Source of the DNA: Acinetobacter sp. B51(2017)
GTDB lineage: Bacteria > Pseudomonadota > Gammaproteobacteria > Pseudomonadales > Moraxellaceae
Assembly (NCBI RefSeq): GCF_003711395.1
Contig: NZ_PJRJ01000003.1
Coordinates: 105,449-169,448, forward strand
DNA length: 64,000 nucleotides
Direction of reading: 5' to 3'
Part shown: positions 1-7,161 of the stretch, in pieces
How positions within the stretch are numbered: the stretch's first letter is position 1
Layout of the letters: each line of letters starts with the position of its first letter
Translations under genes and position numbers: made by a program
The notes under the pieces: generated by a model
What the model saw: the letters and a program-made list of their open reading frames with translations, nothing else
Told to the model about the DNA's origin: nothing
Databases searched by the model: none

Positions 1-2
1 TG

Positions 3-1415
3 TTTAAAAATCTGTTGCCTGTGATTAAACAATATCAACAGGTCGGATACACGCATGAAAAAATTGTTGCCTTACTTCGAGATGAGCATGACTTAGATCT
101 CGTAACAACTGAGACATTTAAAAGCTATTTATATCGTTATGCAAAAGTGACCCCTACGCTTTCAGAGACTATCACTATGTCCAATTCGAACACACTTAAA
201 ACCCGTCGCGAAATTAAAAAATCTTCTAAGCTCGAGCACGTTTGCTACGACATTCGCGGTCCTGTGTTACGAGCGGCCAATGAAATGGAAGAAGCGGGTC
301 ATAAAATTATTAAACTCAATATTGGTAACCCTGCACCCTTTGGTTTTGAAGCACCGCAAGAAATTATTAATGATGTAGCCTTAAACCTACCCAATGCCAT
401 TGGTTATACCGACTCAAAAGGGATTTTCCCAGCACGTAAAGCGATTTGTCAGTATTACCAGCAAAAAGGCATTCTCAATATGCACGTCAATGACGTGTAT
501 GTAGGTAATGGTGTCTCTGAGCTGATCGTGATGGCGATGCAAGGTTTGCTTGATGATGGCGACGAAATGCTGGTGCCAATGCCTGACTATCCACTGTGGA
601 CAGCAGCGGTAAACTTATCTGGTGGTACCGCGATTCACTATAAATGTGATGAAGAAAACCATTGGTATCCAGATATCGTGGATATGGAAAGCAAAATCAC
701 GCCCAATACGCGTGGTATTGTGATTATCAACCCAAACAACCCAACAGGCTCAGTCTATCCACGTCATGTCTTAGAGCAAATTGTCGCATTAGCCAAAAAA
801 TACGATTTAATTTTATTTGCCGACGAAATTTACGACAAAATCGTCTATGACGGTATTGAGCATGTATCTGTGGCAGCACTTGCCGGTGATCAACTGTGTA
901 TTTCATTTAATGGTTTATCTAAATCCTATCGAATTGCTGGTTACCGTTCAGGCTGGATGGCGATTACAGGCGATCGTTCACGCGCAACTGACTATATCGA
1001 AGGTTTAGATATGTTGGCATCCATGCGTTTATGTGCCAACCATCAAGCGCAATATGCGATTCAAACCGCGCTCGGTGGCTATCAATCCATTAATGATTTG
1101 ATTCGTCCGGGTGGCCGTTTATATGAACAACGTAATATCGCATGGGAAATGCTCAATGATATTCCAGGGGTGTCTTGCGTTAAACCAGAAGGTGCAATGT
1201 ACTGCTTCCCCAAACTCGATCCAGACGTGTATCCAATTCAAGATGATGAAAAACTGATGTTGGATTTTTTACGCGCTGAAAAAGTACTCTTGGTACAAGG
1301 TACAGGTTTTAACTGGCCAACCCCGGATCATTTCCGTGTGGTGTTCTTACCTGCCGAGAATGAGCTGCGCGAAGCACTAACCCGTTTAGGGCGCTTCTTA
1401 GCCAAAATGCGTTAA
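3..1415 (+). CDS. alaA: Alanine aminotransferase AlaA-like, with N-terminal extension, 5' partial
   Basis: PLP-dependent class I/II aminotransferase that makes alanine from pyruvate and glutamate in the cytosol. From the ATG at 177 the protein (412 aa) follows E. coli AlaA (about 405 aa, recalled) almost end to end: KLNIGNPAPFGFEAP, GNGVSELI, the NPNNPTG motif, ADEIYDK and FNGLSKSYR with the PLP-binding Lys. The frame stays open upstream of 177 to the window edge with no stop, adding at least 58 residues (LLPVIKQYQQ...SYLYRYAK). That segment looks like the small helical domain of some plasmid mobilisation proteins, a weak resemblance. A TTG at 15 is the first possible start in view, but the true start may lie outside the window. 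Translation may instead begin at 177, though no strong ribosome site precedes it. The product call is firm; the start is not. Confidence 0.9.
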   Translation, partial: FKNLLPVIKQYQQVGYTHEKIVALLRDEHDLDLVTTETFKSYLYRYAKVTPTLSETITMSNSNTLKTRREIKKSSKLEHVCYDIRGPVLRAANEMEEAGHKIIKLNIGNPAPFGFEAPQEIINDVALNLPNAIGYTDSKGIFPARKAICQYYQQKGILNMHVNDVYVGNGVSELIVMAMQGLLDDGDEMLVPMPDYPLWTAAVNLSGGTAIHYKCDEENHWYPDIVDMESKITPNTRGIVIINPNNPTGSVYPRHVLEQIVALAKKYDLILFADEIYDKIVYDGIEHVSVAALAGDQLCISFNGLSKSYRIAGYRSGWMAITGDRSRATDYIEGLDMLASMRLCANHQAQYAIQTALGGYQSINDLIRPGGRLYEQRNIAWEMLNDIPGVSCVKPEGAMYCFPKLDPDVYPIQDDEKLMLDFLRAEKVLLVQGTGFNWPTPDHFRVVFLPAENELREALTRLGRFLAKMR

Positions 1416-1420
1416 GCAAC

Positions 1421-1450
1421 AAAGCCGCGATTTAACTCGCGGCTTTTTTT
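1421..1450. terminator. Bidirectional terminator between alaA and the acyltransferase gene
   Basis: A 10-bp perfect stem (AAAGCCGCGA / TCGCGGCTTT) with a 6-base loop is followed by a T tract on the + strand and preceded by A residues. It sits just after the alaA stop codon and touches the end of the convergent acyltransferase gene, so it probably serves both. Confidence 0.85.
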
Positions 1451-3416
1451 ATTTTAGTGGATTACCCCATTGGGCTAAGTAAGCTCGTCCTAGTGCTTCT
1501 GAACCTTGATAGCTTAAGTGATCATCATCTTTATTACGGTAAATCGGCAGACCATTCACACTAGATTTACAACGATCCGCACGACATAACACCTGTTTAG
1601 GATCAATAAGTTTAAGCTTTGGAAAATCGTACTTAAGTTGCTGCACGATCCGATTAAACTCAGCAGCGACTTTTGCCTCACTTTGTTTAGAAAATTCACA
1701 TGATAAGTTACGGCCTAAAATCTCCGCACGCATTTGACAATCGGCAGGTACTTGTTTGAGTTCTGGCACATCCAATAGCAGCACCACTTGATCACTGGCT
1801 TGCTGTGCATTGGAAATGGCGCGTTTTAAGCCTTGATATAGGATTTCACTGCGCTGCTCATGCACTCCATCTTGAAGTTGTAAGGTATTACCTAAATAAG
1901 CATGATAATAGCCAGTTAAAATCACCATTGGATAATGCTGCTGTGCGAGGTGCTGGGTAATCGCATCATTACGGGTTTTAAATGCTGCATTGATCTGCCA
2001 CTGTGTGCCTTTACGCCCTAAACGCTCTACTTCGGGTAAATACAGGGTTGAGCTTTGTGCGACATCATAACCACGTAAATCAGCGGCCTGTGCCCACACA
2101 TGTAACATACCGCTGGCACTATTGGCATGTGAATCGCCAATTAAAATAAAGTCTACGCTGGGTTTATCCACCCCTAAATGACATACCTCAGCTGAGGAAA
2201 ATTGTGCTGCGCTTGGATAACCAATACATTTGCCACGTAAGCGATGGGCAAAACTATTTAAAGTGGCTAATTGTTGTTGCACCGTGGCAGAAAAACGCTG
2301 TGGGAAACCCGCCTGCTGTTGCACCACTTGTGCCGCAACGCTAAAACTTAATGCTGGTACCAAAAAACCGACACTAATCACTTTCCATGCCGCCACATCA
2401 GCAAAACGTTTACAAGGTTGCTCAATATAACGATAGGTCAACCAAGCCAAGCTAATCACCACAGCCACTAACGCCAATTGGCTGGCTAAATGTTGTGGCA
2501 ATAAGTAATAACCCGAAAACACAATTAACGGCCAATGCCATAAATATAAAGGATAAGAAATTTTACCCAACCAAAGACTGACTGGATGAGTCAATAGTGG
2601 ATTGGCTATGGCGTGTTGCTGCCCACAATAAATAATGACAGCCGTTGCTAAGCACGGAATCAAGGCCATCGCACCTGGGAAACTGGTAGTTTTATCAAAA
2701 TAAAAGCTACATAAGCCCAACACTACTAACGCGGCATAAACCAGCACTTGCCCTAAGAGTCGCGACCATTGTATTCGAGGTAAAAATACCAACAATGCAC
2801 CTAACAATAATTCAAAAGCACGAACAGGCATGCTGTAATAGGCTTTTTCTGCATTTAACTGCAATTGCTGATGGGCATAATACAGTGAGGCAAGAATTCC
2901 CACAGTAATCAGTGCTAACAGATATTTTTGTCTGTTCACTTTAAACAACAAGAGTAAAATCAGCGGCCAAAAAATATAAAACTGCTCTTCTACCGCAAGT
3001 GACCACAGATGCAATAAAGGAATGCTATCAACACTTTGACTAAAATAATCCCCTACTTCCTTGCTCATATAGAAATTTGCCATAAAAAAAGTTCCATGTA
3101 AGGCACTTTGGGCATATTTCATTAACTCATCAGGTAGCATCACTTGCCAAGCCAAAACACTCACCACAGCAAGTACACTAAAATAAGCAGGGGCTAAACG
3201 AAGCACCCGCTTTTTATAAAATTTAGCGATAGAAAAACGCTGGGCTGCGAGATCCTTGACTAAAATCGAGCTAATCAAATAACCTGAAATTACAAAGAAA
3301 ATATCAACCCCAATATAACCACCAGCAAACCACGACCAGCCTAAATGATTAAATAACACCAACAACACAGCAATGGCGCGTAGGCCATCAATATCCGCGC
3401 GATATGCAACACTCAT
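1449..3416 (-). CDS. OafA/YrhL-type acyltransferase with C-terminal SGNH domain
   Basis: Inner-membrane O-acyltransferase of 655 aa. Residues 1-350 form the acyltransferase-3 domain with about ten hydrophobic segments; it opens with YRADIDGLRAIAVLLV, where the family's conserved region around DGLR is visible, and contains an SLAVEEQFY motif. The C-terminal part (from about 370) is an SGNH hydrolase-like domain with GDSHA and a late DDDHLS that would supply the catalytic His. Such fusions acetylate O-antigen, capsule or other surface glycans, moving the acyl group across the membrane and then onto sugar in the periplasm. The substrate cannot be told from sequence, and no glycan cluster is next to it. 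ATG start at 3416. Confidence 0.88.
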   Translation of the reverse strand: MSVAYRADIDGLRAIAVLLVLFNHLGWSWFAGGYIGVDIFFVISGYLISSILVKDLAAQRFSIAKFYKKRVLRLAPAYFSVLAVVSVLAWQVMLPDELMKYAQSALHGTFFMANFYMSKEVGDYFSQSVDSIPLLHLWSLAVEEQFYIFWPLILLLLFKVNRQKYLLALITVGILASLYYAHQQLQLNAEKAYYSMPVRAFELLLGALLVFLPRIQWSRLLGQVLVYAALVVLGLCSFYFDKTTSFPGAMALIPCLATAVIIYCGQQHAIANPLLTHPVSLWLGKISYPLYLWHWPLIVFSGYYLLPQHLASQLALVAVVISLAWLTYRYIEQPCKRFADVAAWKVISVGFLVPALSFSVAAQVVQQQAGFPQRFSATVQQQLATLNSFAHRLRGKCIGYPSAAQFSSAEVCHLGVDKPSVDFILIGDSHANSASGMLHVWAQAADLRGYDVAQSSTLYLPEVERLGRKGTQWQINAAFKTRNDAITQHLAQQHYPMVILTGYYHAYLGNTLQLQDGVHEQRSEILYQGLKRAISNAQQASDQVVLLLDVPELKQVPADCQMRAEILGRNLSCEFSKQSEAKVAAEFNRIVQQLKYDFPKLKLIDPKQVLCRADRCKSSVNGLPIYRNKDDDHLSYQGSEALGRAYLAQWGNPLK

Positions 3417-3570
3417 AATGACAATAGGGAGAGAAAAAACGTGGCTAGTCTACGCCTTTTTAACCAAAAGACGTAGTCTGTTGCTAATCTGTGCGTAAAT
3501 AATGCGATTGATTCGCATATATAGGACAAATTTGCCTTAACCTTAAAGTAACAACCTGTGTGAGAACAAT

Positions 3571-4317
3571 ATGGATTATAAAGTTCATCTTTTAGATGTA
3601 AAAAACCAGCTACAAAACTACATTTGGCTACTTGAACATATTCCATCAAAACAAGCCATTGTCGTCGATCCAACTGAAGCCCAATTGGTCACAGATTTTT
3701 GTCAGCAAAACCTGCTTGAACTTAAACAAATTTGGCTAACCCACTGGCATAAAGACCATATTGGCGGTGTACCTGAATTAATCGTAGCAGGTGGAATTGA
3801 AATCTATGGACCGCGTGAAGAACTCAGTAAAATTCCATTGATTAGCCACCCATTGCAACATGAACAACAATTTCAATTTCATGATTTAACAATCGATGTG
3901 ATTGCAGTGCCTGGGCATACCTTAGGACATATTGTGTATTATATTCAAAATTTAAACACTTTATTCTGTGGTGACACCCTATTTGCGATGGGCTGTGGAC
4001 GAGTGTTTGAGGGTACCTTTGAGCAAATGTATCACTCTTTAAATCGTTTAGCGGCTCTGCCTAGCGACACCTTAGTCTACTGTACCCATGAATATACACT
4101 GTCTAATGCGCAATTTGCACTACACGTTGAACCTGACAATCTAGCGCTCAAAAATCGTTTAATCACTGTGCAAAAATTACGTGACCAAGGGCTTGCTACT
4201 CTACCCAGCTGCATTGAATTAGAACTGGCCACTAACCCTTTTTTACGTGCCAACAGTTTGGCGGAATTTCAACGTCTACGTGAACTGAAAGACCAGTTTT
4301 ATAAAAATAAGCCCTAA
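3571..4317 (+). CDS. gloB: Hydroxyacylglutathione hydrolase (glyoxalase II)
   Basis: Hydrolyses S-D-lactoylglutathione to D-lactate and glutathione, the second step of methylglyoxal detoxification. The metallo-beta-lactamase fold is evident: metal-binding motif THWHKDHIGG at residues 57-66 (H58, H60, D62, H63), the later GHTLGHI and FCGDTLF with the bridging Asp, and CTHEYT. The C-terminal segment with NPFLRAN is typical of the glyoxalase II family. At 248 aa it is the usual length. The last codons and the stop lie inside a long palindromic terminator shared with the convergent downstream gene. Confidence 0.94.
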   Translation: MDYKVHLLDVKNQLQNYIWLLEHIPSKQAIVVDPTEAQLVTDFCQQNLLELKQIWLTHWHKDHIGGVPELIVAGGIEIYGPREELSKIPLISHPLQHEQQFQFHDLTIDVIAVPGHTLGHIVYYIQNLNTLFCGDTLFAMGCGRVFEGTFEQMYHSLNRLAALPSDTLVYCTHEYTLSNAQFALHVEPDNLALKNRLITVQKLRDQGLATLPSCIELELATNPFLRANSLAEFQRLRELKDQFYKNKP

Positions 4318-4336
4318 ACTTAGGGCTTATTTTTAT
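4301..4336. terminator. Long perfect palindromic terminator shared by convergent genes
   Basis: Arms of 17 bp (the left arm starts ATAAAAATAAGCCC) are separated by two bases, with A-rich and T-rich ends giving a U tract in both directions. The stop codon of gloB and the stop codon of the opposing 88-aa gene both lie inside it, so coding sequence forms part of the hairpin. Confidence 0.85.
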
Positions 4337-4599
4337 AAGATTTGATGTGTTTTAGCATATTCATCTAATTGGGCTTGGCTAACCACCTGACACTGCTGCA
4401 TAGCATCGACCCGCACCAATAACAAACCACCTAACGCAGGTTGATAACGACGTGCACTGCCAAAAGGCGTATAGGCGACTTTGGATTGTTCGGTAAAATA
4501 TAACCAATCTTCATGCCCAATCAGCACTGCAACAGGCTCAAGCGCCTGTTGCTGCATGGCTTCGATTTGCTGTTGTACCTGCTGTTCAACGCTTTGCAT
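4333..4599 (-). CDS. Hypothetical small protein, 88 aa
   Basis: I do not recognise a named family. The N-terminal third is Gln-rich and probably helical (MQSVEQQVQQQIEAMQQQ), followed by a more globular part with EDWLYFTEQ and GLLLVRVDAM. No signal peptide or membrane segment is visible, so it is probably cytosolic. It starts with ATG at 4599 and ends inside the terminator shared with gloB. The reading frame looks real because it fills the gap between neighbours and has codon use like them, but function is unknown. Confidence 0.65.
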   Translation of the reverse strand: MQSVEQQVQQQIEAMQQQALEPVAVLIGHEDWLYFTEQSKVAYTPFGSARRYQPALGGLLLVRVDAMQQCQVVSQAQLDEYAKTHQIL

Positions 4600-4656
4600 G
4601 ATTTTCCTTCGACCAGATCAGTTTGGCGTCATTATAGCGTTTACTGTAATGGCTGG

Positions 4657-5184
4657 CTAAAGTTTTCGATATTGCTGCTGCATATCATTAAAGGCTTCAG
4701 TAAAGCCTAACAAAGAAATTTTATTTTCAATCAAGTTACCCTTCTCTGACATTTTATAGCGGCTAAACAAATAGTAGCCTCGCTTCATTTGCTCAATTAC
4801 GGGTAAAGCTTCACGATATAAACCCTCACGCGCCTGTATAAGCTGGCCTTGATCAATGCGAATCGTGGTGCTGCTATTTTTTTGATGCTGAGTGCCGATG
4901 CTGACACTATAGCTATCTTCTAAACGCATCACAGTCAAGTGACTTTTTTGCATCACACAGACTTTGGTATCTTCAAAAACTCGCACCCAACATTTAATAC
5001 GCCAGCTGGCACGTGCCACCTGACTATTTAAACGATCTACTTCCTCTTTACTGCGTGCTGGATATTCCACTCGACTAATCAAATCCGTTAATTGATCATC
5101 AATTGTACTTACACTGGCTTGCGCAGCATTGATCCCCAAGAATATGAGAAATATCCCACAAATTTTAAAAATATTGTTAAACAT
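4657..5184 (-). CDS. Exported hypothetical protein, 175 aa
   Basis: A clear signal peptide opens the protein (MFNNIFKICGIFLIFLGINAAQA, cleavage likely after the AQA near residue 23). The mature part has SWRIKCWVRVFEDTKVCVMQKSH, whose two Cys residues could form a disulfide, and a repetitive beta-like region (LRIDQGQLIQ-type strands). I cannot assign a family. It is probably periplasmic. Upstream lies more than 400 bp of very A+T-rich non-coding DNA. A single-gene unit is likely, since the neighbours on both sides have their own signals. Confidence 0.65.
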   Translation of the reverse strand: MFNNIFKICGIFLIFLGINAAQASVSTIDDQLTDLISRVEYPARSKEEVDRLNSQVARASWRIKCWVRVFEDTKVCVMQKSHLTVMRLEDSYSVSIGTQHQKNSSTTIRIDQGQLIQAREGLYREALPVIEQMKRGYYLFSRYKMSEKGNLIENKISLLGFTEAFNDMQQQYRKL

Positions 5185-5599
5185 TTTAAATATATCAAGT
5201 CACTACCAATTTATTATAATGTTTATATAAAATTTTAAAATACACAAAGCATATATAAATACAACTTAGCCAATAATTTAAACTAAAAAAAAGCTAAAAA
5301 ACAGCCATAAAAAATAAAAATGTCAATTTAAATCAATTACTTATATAGAATATAAAATTATTATCAATATTTTTTAAAATATTTAATCCCTATTAATTTA
5401 GTTGGGATTAAATATGAATAATAAAATAAATATTTAATAAAAATAAACGCAAAATATGTCACACTTTATTAAAAAAAATAGTTTTACATAATGTTTCAAA
5501 TATTATTTAACAGAAAAATACAAATTGCCCCTTTAAAAATTTCCTCTGCATCCCTATTAATATTATTAAGTCACAAACAAGACATACAGGAGTTCTCTC
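5185..5599. other. A+T-rich intergenic region
   Basis: About 415 bp of extremely A+T-rich DNA between two unknown genes. It must hold the promoters of the leftward exported-protein gene and the rightward 67-aa gene, but so many A/T hexamers match -10 boxes that none can be chosen. The one clear structure is the 12-bp inverted repeat at 5379-5415, listed separately. No convincing coding frame is seen: the short frame from 5491 lacks a ribosome site and overlaps the better-supported gene at 5600. Confidence 0.6.
5379..5415. repeat. Perfect 12-bp inverted repeat
   Basis: ATATTTAATCCC at 5379-5390 and its exact complement GGGATTAAATAT at 5404-5415 flank a 13-base A/T spacer. There is no following T tract, so it does not look like a terminator. 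The GGGATT cores stand out in a tract with almost no other G or C. It could be an operator or an RNA hairpin about 185 bp upstream of the 67-aa gene. Confidence 0.55.
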
Positions 5600-5803
5600 G
5601 TGAAAAAAGTAGTGAAAGCAAAAAATTTAACCGCGTTTCGTATTTGGTTAGAAAAATTGGGTTATTCAGTCAAAAGTTTAGCTGACAATCGGGGTTTTAC
5701 CTTTAGTTTTAAAAAAGAATATGGTTTGGTAACTTGCGATTTAGCAGGCAATGCCTTAGCGCTACAGCTTGGGGAAGAATTTGAGGATCATTTAAAAGCA
5801 TAA
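5600..5803 (+). CDS. Small hypothetical protein, 67 aa
   Basis: A GTG start at 5600 is preceded by CAGGAG at 5587-5592, a good ribosome site with 7-base spacing. The protein is basic at its N-terminus (MKKVVKAKNLTAFRIWLEKLGY) and then beta-like (FTFSFKKEYGLVTCDLAGNALALQLGEEF). It has no signal peptide. I recognise no characterised domain. A strong terminator at 5861-5887 follows, so it is a single-gene transcript. An overlapping frame from 5491 is the weaker choice. Confidence 0.7.
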   Translation: MKKVVKAKNLTAFRIWLEKLGYSVKSLADNRGFTFSFKKEYGLVTCDLAGNALALQLGEEFEDHLKA

Positions 5804-5860
5804 CTTTACTACCTCACGTCTATTTAGAGAACCACATTGAGGTGTAAATACATTTCAATG

Positions 5861-5887
5861 AAAGCCCCGATGATGGGGCTTTTTTAT
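5861..5887 (+). terminator. Rho-independent terminator after the 67-aa gene
   Basis: AAGCCCC and GGGGCTT arms close on a short GATGAT loop and are followed by TTTTTTAT. It ends the rightward transcript shortly before the leftward tRNA cluster. Confidence 0.85.
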
Positions 5888-5944
5888 ATGTTATTTAATT
5901 TTAGGCAATAAAAAAGCAAGGTCTTTAACCTTGCTTTAATATGA

Positions 5945-6029
5945 TGGTGGGGACGGAGAGACTCGAACTCTCACACCTCGCGGCGCTGGAACCTAAATCC
6001 AGTGCGTCTACCAATTTCGCCACGTCCCC
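5945..6029 (-). tRNA. tRNA-Leu (anticodon UAG), copy 1
   Basis: Read on the minus strand: acceptor arm GGGGACG...CGTCCCC, D-arm, anticodon stem CTGGA/TCCAG enclosing the loop TTTAGGT (anticodon TAG), a long class II variable arm, T-arm with GTTCGAGTC, and an encoded CCA end. The 85 bases including CCA are right for leucine tRNA. It is identical to the copy at 6171-6255 and lies last in the cluster. Confidence 0.95.
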
Positions 6030-6062
6030 ATCAGGGTGCTAACCTAGTGTTAGTCTTTAAGT

Positions 6063-6136
6063 TGGCAGAGGATCAAGGACTCGAACCTTGACGAACGGTT
6101 TTGGAGACCGTCATGCTACCATTACACCAATCCTCT
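6063..6136 (-). tRNA. tRNA-Trp (anticodon CCA)
   Basis: Minus strand: acceptor arm AGAGGAT/ATCCTCT, discriminator G and encoded CCA. The anticodon stem ACGGT/ACCGT encloses the loop CTCCAAA, giving anticodon CCA (Trp); G73 plus CCA are the main tryptophan identity elements. T-arm CAAGG-TTCGAGT-CCTTG. The D-arm is short (GTG...CAT, three pairs with one G-T) and its loop TAATGGTAG resembles glycine tRNAs, so the molecule is slightly smaller (74 bases) than E. coli tRNA-Trp (76, recalled). It sits between two leucine tRNA copies and is probably co-transcribed with them. Confidence 0.9.
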
Positions 6137-6170
6137 ACTTCGGCCAGTTTACTTAATTACTTAAGTAAAT

Positions 6171-6255
6171 TGGTGGGGACGGAGAGACTCGAACTCTCAC
6201 ACCTCGCGGCGCTGGAACCTAAATCCAGTGCGTCTACCAATTTCGCCACGTCCCC
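6171..6255 (-). tRNA. tRNA-Leu (anticodon UAG), copy 2
   Basis: Identical over the full 85 bases to the copy at 5945-6029, with the same anticodon loop TTTAGGT and class II variable arm, and an encoded CCA. It is the first gene of the leftward Leu-Trp-Leu cluster. The identity stops at the mature ends, so this is a duplication of the tRNA body kept in step by gene conversion or recent copying. Confidence 0.95.
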
Positions 6256-6351
6256 GATGGCTGTGTATATTATAGAGATCATTTTTCAATGACAAGTACT
6301 TTTTGAAAAAAATCGTTTAACTGTTTAAATATAAAACAAAATCAGTCATTT

Positions 6352-7161
6352 TTAGCAATTTATCTGCTGTATTGCCTGTTTTACCGCCTGAATATCAGCA
6401 AATCGTGCTGATTTTAGCTTGGCGGTTAAGCCATGAAGTAAGGCTAAAAAGCCTGCATAGCGCGCAGGCAACTCTAAGTTTAAGCTTTGACAATGTAATA
6501 CAGCCCAATCTTGATAAGTTGCTGCCTTTAAACGCTGTCCACTCAGCCACTCATAAATAATAATGCCTAAGGCATACAGCTCTGTTTGTAAGGTTTTGCC
6601 TTCGCCATGAAATAGTTCAGGTGCCATATAGCGTGGTGTGGCGCTTAAATGTGGCTGAATTTGTGCAATCGGCTGGATCTGTTCAAAATCTAACAGCTTG
6701 AGCTGACCTTGCCAGTCGACAAGGTGTTCTTGTTTTAAATCTGCATGGATTAGCCCCTGTTGTGCCAGCTCATCAAGGCCATCCAGCATTGCCAAAATTT
6801 TAGTGGTAATTTGCCTAAGACTTAAGTCATTTACCACACCCAGCCAAGGCGGTGCATGCGGTAGCAGCAGACTGCTATAGGTCTGGGCAAATTCAGTCTG
6901 TGCAGTTAAATCAATATATTGCATGGGCAATATGCAGTTTAGATCAGGGTAAGCAGCATAAAAGCTTAACTCATTCAGATAGTTCTGCTCGACAATTGCA
7001 TGTACGCCCTGATATTGCACCTTTAACCAATAACAGACATCAGCAGTTTGCAGCTGATACAGCCGACGCCCAAAGCTTAAACTGCGTGCTTTGGTGAGCA
7101 ATTGCCAACGATTCCGCGATATATTTTCTAGATTAAACTGCGATATATTGTGCTTGAGCAT
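6352..7161 (-). CDS. Eukaryotic-like protein kinase with atypical catalytic motifs
   Basis: A 269-aa protein with a recognisable kinase core: candidate ATP-site Lys47 (CYWLKVQY), candidate Glu64, catalytic loop HADLKQEHL at 139-147 (D141 is the base), metal-binding D158 in LLDFE, and activation segment end RYMAPEL at about 177-183. Differences from the usual Ser/Thr kinase pattern are HAD for HRD, His146 where Asn is normal, and DFE for DFG. The glycine loop is not obvious. No membrane segment or sensor domain is seen. The start overlaps the 3' end of the upstream patatin gene by 29 bp, so the two are probably co-translated. Activity is plausible but unproven. Confidence 0.8.
   Translation of the reverse strand: MLKHNISQFNLENISRNRWQLLTKARSLSFGRRLYQLQTADVCYWLKVQYQGVHAIVEQNYLNELSFYAAYPDLNCILPMQYIDLTAQTEFAQTYSSLLLPHAPPWLGVVNDLSLRQITTKILAMLDGLDELAQQGLIHADLKQEHLVDWQGQLKLLDFEQIQPIAQIQPHLSATPRYMAPELFHGEGKTLQTELYALGIIIYEWLSGQRLKAATYQDWAVLHCQSLNLELPARYAGFLALLHGLTAKLKSARFADIQAVKQAIQQINC

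Noticed and set aside
3413..3673. Open frame of 86 codons on the minus strand between the acyltransferase and gloB
   Set aside because: It overlaps the start of gloB antisense, has no ribosome site and an unlikely Cys/Leu-rich composition.
5491..5685. Open frame of 64 codons ahead of the 67-aa gene
   Set aside because: It overlaps the better-supported GTG-started gene in another frame, lies in A/T-rich DNA and has no ribosome site.
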